Source: Streptomyces sp. ICBB 8177
GTDB lineage: Bacteria; Actinomycetota; Actinomycetes; Streptomycetales; Streptomycetaceae
DNA: 64,000 bases
Reading direction: 5' to 3'
Assembly (NCBI RefSeq): GCF_003144095.1
Contig: NZ_NSKH01000018.1
Span: forward strand, 379,965-443,964
The translations under genes and the position numbers were made by a program. Position 1 is the first letter of the stretch, and every line of letters begins with the position of its first letter. Below the pieces are notes generated by a model. That model made no database searches, was not told where the DNA came from, and saw only the letters and a list, made by a program, of their open reading frames with translations. This document shows positions 57,194 to 64,000 of this stretch, piece by piece.

Positions 57194-57684
57194 GCGGCCC
57201 ACCGCGGCACGTCCAGCGACAACGCCGTCGAGTGCTCGGCGAACCCCATCGCCCGGTACATGCCCTCCGCCTCCGTGGTCGCGTGCAGGTCGACCCGGGT
57301 GACGCCCTGATCGGCGAACCAGCGCAGCAACGCCTCGGTCGTCGCCCGCGCGTAGCCCCGGCCGCGGTACGCCGGATCGGTGCAGACGTTGAAGACGAAG
57401 CCGAACCGGCCGGTCGGGTGCGAGGGCGCGGGCAGGCGCTGCTCGACCGTCCCGACCGCGCAGGCGGCCAGTCCCGTGCCGGTCTGCGCGTCAACCACGA
57501 AGGCGCCGAGGCGCGGGGCGGACGACTCCGCAGGCCCGGCGGCGAGCATCGACCGGACCAGCTCGGCTCCGGTCCGCTCCCAAGGCCCGGGCCGCGCATG
57601 GCCGTTCATCGCCTCGAACATCAGCCGCCGCAGCCGCATGAGTTCCGGCGCGTCCGCCGGTCCCGCGCTTCGTACCGTGTGCAT
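57088..57684 (-). CDS. GNAT-family acetyltransferase
   Basis: 198-aa GNAT protein. The acetyl-CoA-binding motif A is FNVCTDPAYRGRGYARATTEAL near residue 100-120, and AMGFAEHS marks the end of the fold near 155. The last 40 residues (Ser/Pro/Ala-rich) lie in the overlap with the convergent YbaK gene and look like read-through tail rather than fold. TACCGT ends 6 bp before the ATG on the minus strand. Substrate unknown. Confidence 0.85.
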   Translation of the reverse strand: MHTVRSAGPADAPELMRLRRLMFEAMNGHARPGPWERTGAELVRSMLAAGPAESSAPRLGAFVVDAQTGTGLAACAVGTVEQRLPAPSHPTGRFGFVFNVCTDPAYRGRGYARATTEALLRWFADQGVTRVDLHATTEAEGMYRAMGFAEHSTALSLDVPRWAAQPPSPSSTTAPGSAASASPGTSSLPRRFPLPTTT

Positions 57685-57821
57685 GCCCGGACGGTAGCCG
57701 CCCGGCGGTCCACCGTCAGCCGGATTCCGGCACGTGGGACGCGGCTGCCCGCGCGCCGGGGCGGGACGGGCCGTCGCTTCCGCTCGCCCCGGCCGGCCCA
57801 CCCACGCCTGCCCGCCCGGTC

Positions 57822-57935
57822 CGCTCGCCTCAGCCCGGTGACCCCGGCGGGTTCGTCCCGGCCGGCTCACCCGCGTCCGCTCGCCTCAGCCTCGTCACCC
57901 CGGCCGGTTCGTCCCGGCCTGCTCGCCTCGGCCCG
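57822..57935. repeat. 56-bp direct repeat in an intergenic region
   Basis: A unit starting CGCTCGCCTCAGCC at 57822 recurs at 57878, and a shortened third copy begins near 57921. The 261-bp space between the GNAT gene and the CoA-binding protein gene (57685-57945) holds no gene and is mostly this GC-rich repeat. Confidence 0.65.
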
Positions 57936-57945
57936 GTGGCGCGCC

Positions 57946-58458
57946 TCAGCCCAGCCGGGGTATCTCGATGGCCGGGCAGCGGTTCATCACCATCTCCAGG
58001 CCGGCGCGGCGGGTGCGTTCGTACGCCGCCTCGTCGATCACACCCAGCTGGAACCAGACCGCCTTGGCACCGATCGCGACCGCCTCGTCCGCGACTCCGC
58101 CGGCCAGACCGGAGTTGACGAAGACGTCCACCACGTCGACCGGGAAGGGCATCTCCGCGAGTGACGCGTAGCCACGTTCCCCGTGCACCGTCTCCGCCTT
58201 CGGGTGGACCGGCACGATGCGCTTGCCGTACCGCTGGAGGGCCCGCGCCACGCCGTACGCCGCGCGCCGCTCGTTGCCCGAGAGCCCGACCACCGCCCAG
58301 GTGTCGCCGGTCGAGGTGAGGATCCGGCGCACGGTCTCGTCGTCCGCGTGCCGGTTTCCGTTGCCGTGAAGGCCCTTGCCCTCATGGCCGCGCCCGCCCC
58401 CGTGGCCTTGCCCCGGAACGCCCGCGTGTCCCTCCCGGTGTCCTTCTACCCCGCTCAT
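57946..58458 (-). CDS. CoA-binding domain protein (YccU-like)
   Basis: 170-aa protein with a CoA/NAD-binding Rossmann domain: WAVVGLSGNERRAAYGVARALQ, VPVHPKAETVHGERGYASL and VVDVFVNSG. The first 38 residues are a Gly/His-rich tail (EGHREGHAG, GHGGGRGHEG) not seen in the core family and possibly metal-binding. I use the ATG at 58458 with GGAGGACGAC upstream. Function is unknown beyond ligand binding. Confidence 0.85.
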   Translation of the reverse strand: MSGVEGHREGHAGVPGQGHGGGRGHEGKGLHGNGNRHADDETVRRILTSTGDTWAVVGLSGNERRAAYGVARALQRYGKRIVPVHPKAETVHGERGYASLAEMPFPVDVVDVFVNSGLAGGVADEAVAIGAKAVWFQLGVIDEAAYERTRRAGLEMVMNRCPAIEIPRLG

Positions 58459-58573
58459 GTCGTCCTCCAGCCCCGCGACCTCGTCCGTCGACCCCTCACG
58501 CCTGGAGAACGGACCGCGCGCCCCGGCCATTCCCGTCGCCGTGTCACCCGAAATGACGAATTACGCTGGGACG

Positions 58574-59200
58574 ATGCAGGAGCAGTACGAGACGGTCGCC
58601 CGTGAGGGCGTGCATGAGACCGAGGTCAACCGGTCCCGCTTCCTCTGCGCGCTCGCGCCCGCCGCGACCGAGGCCGAGGCCCAGGACTTCGTCCGCCGGG
58701 TCCGCGCCGAACACCCGGGCGCGAACCACAACTGCTTCGCGTATGTCATCGGCGCCGACGCCGCCGTGCAGAAGGCGAGCGACGACGGCGAACCCGGCGG
58801 CACGGCCGGGGCGCCGATGCTCCAGATGCTGATGCGGCGCGACATCCGCTACGCGGTCGCCGTCGTCACCCGGTACTTCGGCGGTGTGAAACTGGGCGCC
58901 GGCGGGCTGATCCGTGCCTATGGCGGGGCGGTCGGCGAGGCGCTGGACGCTCTCGGCACCGTCACCCGGCGCAGGTACCGGCTCGGCACCGTCACGGTCG
59001 GCCACGCCCAGGCGGGCCGCCTGGAGAACGACCTGCGCTCCACCGGCCGCGCGGTGCGCGAGGTCCGCTACGGCGAGGCGGTCGCCATCGAGATCGGCCT
59101 GCCGGAGGCGGACGTCGACTCCTTCCGTTCCTGGCTCGCCGACGCGAGCGCCGGAACGGCGACGTTCGACCTCGGCGGGGAGGCGTACGGGACGGTCTGA
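58574..59200 (+). CDS. IMPACT/YigZ-family protein
   Basis: 208-aa protein of the YigZ/UPF0029 family. The signature DDGEPGGTAGAPMLQML is followed by AVVTRYFGGVKLGAGGLIRAYG, and a C-terminal DUF1949-like part follows. The family is linked to translation and ribosome-related control, but the biochemical role is unsettled. TACGCT ends 6 bp before the ATG (leaderless style). Confidence 0.9.
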   Translation: MQEQYETVAREGVHETEVNRSRFLCALAPAATEAEAQDFVRRVRAEHPGANHNCFAYVIGADAAVQKASDDGEPGGTAGAPMLQMLMRRDIRYAVAVVTRYFGGVKLGAGGLIRAYGGAVGEALDALGTVTRRRYRLGTVTVGHAQAGRLENDLRSTGRAVREVRYGEAVAIEIGLPEADVDSFRSWLADASAGTATFDLGGEAYGTV

Positions 59201-59201
59201 G

Positions 59202-59266
59202 CCGGCGCGCGGCGCATGAGGCCCGGCGCGCGGCGCATAGGGCCCGGCGTCCGGCGCGCGGCGTGT
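59202..59266. repeat. 21-bp tandem repeats after the IMPACT gene
   Basis: Units starting CCGGCGCGCGGCGCAT begin at 59202 and 59223, with shorter, diverged copies at 59244 and 59251. They lie immediately after the stop codon at 59200. The remaining 59267-59401 shows nothing else. Confidence 0.7.
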
Positions 59267-59414
59267 TCGGTGTGCGTGTCCGGTGCCTCGCATACCGCGC
59301 GGGACGTCCAAGGACACTCTTCCTGCCCGTATTTCAGGCGCTATGTCCGAACCTGGCCCGCACTTCGCGGCGTTGCCGGCCCCGCTGTCGGACCCCGCCG
59401 ATAGTGTGCGGATC

Positions 59415-60581
59415 ATGCGGTTGCTGCACACCTCCGACTGGCACCTGGGGCGCTCCTTCCACCGGGTGAACCTCCTGCCCGCCCAGGAGGCGTTCGTGGA
59501 CCACCTGGTGGCGACGGTCCGCGCCGAGCGGGTGGACGCCGTGCTGGTGGCGGGGGACGTGTACGACCGCGCGGTGCCGCCGCTGGCCGCCGTGGAGCTG
59601 TTCGACGACGCCCTGCACCGGCTCGCCGGGCTCGGGGTGCCCACGGTGATGATCTCCGGCAACCACGACTCTCCGCGACGCCTCGGCGTCGGCGCCCGGC
59701 TGATGGAACGGGCCGGGGTACACCTGCGGACCACGCCCGGCGGCAGCGCCACCCCCGTCGTGCTCACCGACCGGCACGGAGACGTCGCCGTCTACGGGCT
59801 CCCGTACCTCGAACCGGCCCTGGTGCGCGACGAGTTGGGCGCGACCCGGGCCGACCACGCCAGCGTGCTCGAGGCGGCGGCCGACCTGGTCCGCGCCGAC
59901 CTGGCCACCCGTTCCGCGGGCACCCGTTCCGTCGCGCTCGCGCATGCCTTCGTCACCGGCGGTGTGCCCTGCGACAGCGAGCGGGACATCACCGTGGGCG
60001 GCGTGGCGGCCGTCCCCGCCGAGGTGTTCGCGGGGCTGGACTACGTGGCGCTGGGCCATCTGCACGGCTGCCAGAGGATCACCGAGCGCGTCCGCTACTC
60101 CGGCTCGCCGCTCGCCTACTCCTTCTCGGAGGCCGCGCAGCGCAAGAGCATGTGGCTGGTGGACCTCGGCCCCCGTGGCGAGATCGCGGCGGAGCGCGTG
60201 GACTGCCCCGTGCCGCGCCCGCTGGCCCGCGTCCGCGGCACGCTGGAGGAACTGCTCGCCGACCCGTCGCTGGAGCGCCACGAGGACGCGTGGGTGGAGG
60301 CGACACTCATCGACCCGTACCGCCCCGAGGAGCCGATGGCCCGGCTCACCGCCAGGTTCCCACACCTGCTCGCCCTCTCCTTCGACCCGCAGGGCGCCGA
60401 GGACGATCCGCTGACCAGCTACGCGCAACGCCTGCGCGGCCGCTCCGACCAGCAGATCGCCGAGGACTTCGTCGCCCACGTGCGCGGCACCGTCCCCGAC
60501 GAACGCGAACGGGCCGTGCTGAACGAGGCGTTCGACGCCGTGCGGACGCGGGCCGTCGCGGACGAGGCGGTGGCGCCATGA
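59415..60581 (+). CDS. sbcD: Exonuclease SbcD
   Basis: 388-aa nuclease subunit of the SbcCD complex, which cuts DNA hairpins and ends. The Mre11-type phosphoesterase motifs are HTSDWHLGR, VLVAGDVYDRAVPP, ISGNHDSPRR, ALAHAFVTGG and ALGHLHGCQ. TAGTGT ends 7 bp before the ATG at 59415 with no ribosome binding site. It overlaps sbcC by ATGA. Confidence 0.95.
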   Translation: MRLLHTSDWHLGRSFHRVNLLPAQEAFVDHLVATVRAERVDAVLVAGDVYDRAVPPLAAVELFDDALHRLAGLGVPTVMISGNHDSPRRLGVGARLMERAGVHLRTTPGGSATPVVLTDRHGDVAVYGLPYLEPALVRDELGATRADHASVLEAAADLVRADLATRSAGTRSVALAHAFVTGGVPCDSERDITVGGVAAVPAEVFAGLDYVALGHLHGCQRITERVRYSGSPLAYSFSEAAQRKSMWLVDLGPRGEIAAERVDCPVPRPLARVRGTLEELLADPSLERHEDAWVEATLIDPYRPEEPMARLTARFPHLLALSFDPQGAEDDPLTSYAQRLRGRSDQQIAEDFVAHVRGTVPDERERAVLNEAFDAVRTRAVADEAVAP

Positions 60582-63500
60582 GGCTGCACCGGATGACGAT
60601 GACCGCGTTCGGCCCCTACCCGGGCGGTTGCGCGATCGACTTCGACGAACTGTCCACCGCCGGGCTCTTCCTGCTGCACGGTGCCACCGGCGCGGGCAAG
60701 ACCTCGGTGCTGGACGCCGTCTGCTACGCGCTCTACGCGGGGGTGCCGGGAGCGCGGCAGGGCCTGCGCCCGCGCAGCGACCACGCCGACCCGGACGTCG
60801 TCACCGAGGTCGTGCTCGAATTCAGCGCGGGCGGGCGGCGGTTGGAGGTCACCCGCCGACCCGAGCAGGACCGCCCCAAGAAGCGCGGCAACGGCACCAC
60901 CCTGGAGAGGGCGCACAGCGCGCTGCGCGAATACCTGCCGGGCACCGGCGAGTGGAAGGCGCTGAGCCGCTCGCACCAGGAGATCGGCGAGGAGATCACC
61001 CAACTGCTCGGCATGAGCCGCGAGCAGTTCTGCCAGGTGGTGCTGCTGCCGCAGGGGGAGTTCTCCCGCTTTCTGCGTTCCGACGCGAAGGACCGCGCAG
61101 AGCTGCTCGGCAAGCTCTTCGACACGCGCCGCTTCGAGGCGGTCGAGTCCTGGCTGAACGAACGGCGCAAGGAGGCCGAGGAAGGGGTCCGCGCGCAGGA
61201 CGAACTCCTGGTGGCGCTCGCCCACCGCATGCGCCAGGCGGCCGGCGACCTCTCGACGCCGCCCACCGCGCCCGCCCCGAAGGCCGCCGCGTCCTCCTCC
61301 TCGGCCGCGATGGCCGCCGTGACCGCCGGTGTCCCGGCCGCCCGGGCCGCGACCGCCGACCGCACACGGCGTGCCGATGGGGCTGCCGAGGTCCGCTCCG
61401 CGGAGCCATGGCCCCTCCCCGGCCTGACGCCCGGCGACCCCGGCCTCGCGGACGACGTCCTGACCTGGGCCGCGATCACCCGGACCACCGCGCGCGAACG
61501 CCACGACATCGCCGCCCTCGCCCTCGACGCCGCCGAGCGGGCGCACCGCGAGGCGGAACGCGCGCTGGAGCGGGATCGCGCGACGGCGGAGCGGCAGCGG
61601 ACGCTGGCCGAGGCCGAGGACCGCCTCGCCCGGCTGGACGACGAGCGTGACGCGTACGAGCAGGCGCGCAGTCGCCTCGAACGGGCCGCTGCCGCCGACC
61701 AGGTAACCCCGGCTCTGGAAGCGCTCGATCGTGCGGCGCGCGAGCAGCATCAGGCGTCCCGTCGGCTGCGGGACGTGCTCGCCGCGCTGCCGCCCGACAC
61801 GCTGCCGCCTGACGCGGGGGAGCCGCCGTACGAGGAAGCGGGCCTCGCCGAACGGGAGCGCCAGGTGCGGCGTGAACTCGGCCGCCTCGAAGCCGCCCGC
61901 GACGCCGAGGCCCGCGCCGAGCGCCTCGCCGCCGAACGCGCCGGTCTGGAGCGCGAGACGTCCCGGGCCGAGGCGCTGGACCAGGACACCGCCCAGTGGC
62001 TGGCGGATTGGGACGCGCTGAGGGCCGCGCTGCGCCGCAGGCTCGATGACGCCCAGGAGGCGGCGACCCGTGCCGAGCAGTTGGCCGGCCGCCTGGAGCC
62101 TGCCCGCCGCCGTCTGCGGGCCGCCGCCGCCCGCGACGAACTGGCGGCCGCCGAACGCGCCGCGCGAGGACCGCTGCTCACCGCCCGGGAGACCGCGGCC
62201 GCCGCCCGCGAACGCTGGCTGGACCTGCGGGAGGCGCGGCTGCGAGGCATCGCGGCCGAACTCGCCACCGCCCTCGTCGACGGCGAGCCCTGCCCGGTCT
62301 GCGGCGGCGCCGACCATCCCCGTCCCGCCGTCCCCGGCGCCCACCGCGTGGATCCTGCCGTGGAGGAACGGGCGCAGGCCGCCCACGACCACGCCGAGGC
62401 CGAACGGGCTCGGCTGGAGGCCGAATTGGCGGCGCTACGCGAGCGCCGGGCCGCCGCGGAGAGCGAGGCGGGCGACGCCCCTGCCGACGAACTGGCCTCC
62501 CGCCTGGCCGCTTTGGAACGCGAGCACGCCGAGGCCCGCCGGGTGGCGGCAGGCGCGCACTCCGCCCGCGAGGAAATGGACCGCGCCGAGCGCGAGCATG
62601 CCCGGCGGCTGGACGAGCAGCGCGAGACGCAGGCCAGGGCAGCGGCGCGGCTCTCGCGGCGCGAGGCGCTGGACGGCGAACTCGCCGCGCTCGACGCCCA
62701 GGTGGCCGCGGCCCGGGGCGAGCACGGCAGCGTCGCCGAGCGCACGACCCGGCTGGAGTCGCTGGCGTCCGCGCTCTGCGAGGCGGCGGAGGCCGCGCGT
62801 GAACAGGCGTCGGCGGCCGACAGGCTCGCCGACGCGCAGCTGCGGCTGGCGGAAACCGCGCGCGAGGCGGGCTTCGCCGACCCGGGTCAGGCGGCCGAGG
62901 CGAGGCTGGACGAGACGCGCCGCCGCGAGCTGACCGCGCGCGTCCAGGAGTACGACAGGAGACGGGCGGCTGCGCAGGAGGTCGTCGCCGATCCGGCCGT
63001 GCGAGCCGCCGCTCAGCTGCCGCCCGCCGACCCGGCGGCCCGCCGGGGCGAACTGGACGCCGCCATCGAGCGGTTGCGCCGGGCGTCCGCCGCCGAGGCC
63101 GCCGCGGCCCAGCGCCGGGCCGAGCTGGACCGGCTCTCCGCGCAGGCGGCGCACCGGGCGGCCGGGACGGCGCCGCTGCGGGAGGAGCACGCCAGGCTGC
63201 GGCGGCTGGCGCAGCTCGCGGCGGGGACCTCCCAGGAGAACGAGCTGAAGATGCGCCTGGAGTCGTACGTGCTCGCCGCCCGGCTGGAGCAGGTCGCGGC
63301 AGCCGCGAGCGTGCGGCTGCGGCGCATGTCGTCCGGCCGCTACACGCTGGTGCACACCGACGCCAGGGGGCCGCGCCGGGTCAGGTCGGGGCTGGGCCTG
63401 CGAGTGGTCGACGCCTGGACCGGCACCGAGCGCGACACCGCGACGCTCTCCGGCGGCGAGACGTTCTTCGCCTCCCTGGCCCTCGCCCTCGGCCTCGCGG

Positions 63501-63766
63501 ACGTGGTGACCGACGAGGCGGGAGCGGTGCGGCTCGACACGCTCTTCATCGACGAGGGCTTCGGCAGCCTCGACGACCAGACGCTGGACGAGGTGCTCGA
63601 CGTGCTGGACTCGCTACGCGAACGCGACCGGGCGGTTGGCATCGTCAGCCATGTCTCCGACCTGCGCCACCGCATCCCCGTCCAGCTGGAGGTGATCAAG
63701 CACCGCCACGGCTCCTCGGTGCGCCACCGCACGGGCGCGGGTCACGCCGTCACCGGCAGCTGCTGA
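60578..63766 (+). CDS. sbcC: ATPase SbcC
   Basis: 1062-aa SMC/Rad50-like ATPase of SbcCD. Walker A GATGAGKTS is at residues 35-43, long Arg/Glu/Ala-rich coiled coils surround the zinc hook CPVC at 572-575, and near the end come the signature LSGGETFFASLALALGL and Walker B LDTLFIDEGFGSLD. A Pro/Ala-rich insertion near residues 225-290 in the first coil is longer than usual. It is cotranscribed with sbcD. Confidence 0.95.
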   Translation: MRLHRMTMTAFGPYPGGCAIDFDELSTAGLFLLHGATGAGKTSVLDAVCYALYAGVPGARQGLRPRSDHADPDVVTEVVLEFSAGGRRLEVTRRPEQDRPKKRGNGTTLERAHSALREYLPGTGEWKALSRSHQEIGEEITQLLGMSREQFCQVVLLPQGEFSRFLRSDAKDRAELLGKLFDTRRFEAVESWLNERRKEAEEGVRAQDELLVALAHRMRQAAGDLSTPPTAPAPKAAASSSSAAMAAVTAGVPAARAATADRTRRADGAAEVRSAEPWPLPGLTPGDPGLADDVLTWAAITRTTARERHDIAALALDAAERAHREAERALERDRATAERQRTLAEAEDRLARLDDERDAYEQARSRLERAAAADQVTPALEALDRAAREQHQASRRLRDVLAALPPDTLPPDAGEPPYEEAGLAERERQVRRELGRLEAARDAEARAERLAAERAGLERETSRAEALDQDTAQWLADWDALRAALRRRLDDAQEAATRAEQLAGRLEPARRRLRAAAARDELAAAERAARGPLLTARETAAAARERWLDLREARLRGIAAELATALVDGEPCPVCGGADHPRPAVPGAHRVDPAVEERAQAAHDHAEAERARLEAELAALRERRAAAESEAGDAPADELASRLAALEREHAEARRVAAGAHSAREEMDRAEREHARRLDEQRETQARAAARLSRREALDGELAALDAQVAAARGEHGSVAERTTRLESLASALCEAAEAAREQASAADRLADAQLRLAETAREAGFADPGQAAEARLDETRRRELTARVQEYDRRRAAAQEVVADPAVRAAAQLPPADPAARRGELDAAIERLRRASAAEAAAAQRRAELDRLSAQAAHRAAGTAPLREEHARLRRLAQLAAGTSQENELKMRLESYVLAARLEQVAAAASVRLRRMSSGRYTLVHTDARGPRRVRSGLGLRVVDAWTGTERDTATLSGGETFFASLALALGLADVVTDEAGAVRLDTLFIDEGFGSLDDQTLDEVLDVLDSLRERDRAVGIVSHVSDLRHRIPVQLEVIKHRHGSSVRHRTGAGHAVTGSC

Positions 63767-63818
63767 ACCGCCCGGGCGGGCGCACGGCTCACCCCGAAGG
63801 CCCGCCTCGGTGGGCTCG

Positions 63819-64000
63819 TCACTGCGGCATGGCGGTCAGTTCGTACGCCCACAGCCCGTCGCGGTCGGCGACACGGGTGTATCCGGCGCGGGAGAGGACC
63901 GCCTGGGAGGGCGTGTTGGACGGCTCGGTGGTCGCCACGGCACGCCGCACCCCGGGCCTGCCCAGCGCCCAGCCGGACAGCAGCCGCAGGGCGTCGGTCG
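63819..64000 (-). CDS. GNAT-family acetyltransferase, C-terminal part
   Basis: The last 60 residues of a gene cut by the window edge. EPSNTPSQAVLSRAGYTRVA, followed by LWAYEL, is the typical end of the GNAT fold (motif B). Its start and the acetyl-CoA-binding motif A lie outside the window. It is convergent with sbcC; a CCGCCCGGGCGG palindrome (63769-63780) lies between. Confidence 0.8.
   Translation of the reverse strand, partial: TDALRLLSGWALGRPGVRRAVATTEPSNTPSQAVLSRAGYTRVADRDGLWAYELTAMPQ

Overview
The window is GC-rich DNA from a streptomycete-like actinomycete. Evidence: very high third-position GC, GTG and TTG starts, ATGA/GTGA start-stop overlaps, many genes with a TANNNT box 6-8 nt before the start codon (leaderless style), a divergent EF-Tu paralogue of the Tuf3 type, a GlxA-like fragment, and secreted proteins of a kind known from Streptomyces. 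I see no rRNA, tRNA, CRISPR array, intact IS element or prophage.

Region 1 (1-34.3 kb) centres on vitamin B12. It carries six cobalamin riboswitches: minus strand at about 4.27, 8.04 and 25.55 kb, and plus strand at about 4.67, 8.24 and 31.7 kb. The genes under or beside them fall into two groups. The first is capture and import of B12: two secreted alpha/alpha-barrel proteins resembling transcobalamin/intrinsic factor, two secreted proteins sharing a HWGG domain, a BtuF-like protein, and a complete ECF transporter (T subunit, fused A-A' ATPase, S subunit). The second is enzymes that replace B12-dependent ones: ribonucleotide reductase nrdIEF (for NrdJ), methionine synthase MetE (for MetH), the methylcitrate cycle prpDBC (for methylmalonyl-CoA mutase) and the glyoxylate bypass aceA/aceB (for the ethylmalonyl-CoA pathway). 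A five-gene valine-degradation operon (mmsA to echA) also has a cobalamin riboswitch upstream. Two RamB/PrpR-type regulators sit next to prpDBC and aceA, and both intergenic regions carry repeated TTCGCA motifs.

The most striking gene is nrdF. At the three carboxylate metal-ligand positions of class I small subunits it has Gln119, Ser179 and Lys213, with Tyr126 kept. This is the QSK signature of the metal-free class Ie (DOPA-radical) enzymes. Upstream are paired NrdR boxes 31 bp apart, a DtxR-family-like palindrome and a B12 riboswitch. Together they suggest a reductase for cells short of both B12 and metals.

Region 2 (34.5-42.2 kb) is a copper neighbourhood: a truncated GlxA-like oxidase fragment, a DUF5134-like and a PepSY membrane protein, then a divergent operon of a Met-rich small membrane protein, CopA ATPase and a PCu(A)C-like protein. 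A 71-aa Cys-rich protein, a decayed aldo/keto reductase and a cupin follow.

Region 3 (42.3-64 kb) is ordinary chromosome: flavin reductase, TVP38 and DedA membrane proteins, tuf3-like EF-Tu, an NCS1 permease, an MFS exporter with a divergent ArsR regulator, gamma-carbonic anhydrase, an EamA transporter with a divergent XRE-cupin regulator, YbaK, GNATs, a CoA-binding protein, an IMPACT protein and sbcDC. The window cuts a superoxide dismutase gene at the left edge and a GNAT gene at the right edge.
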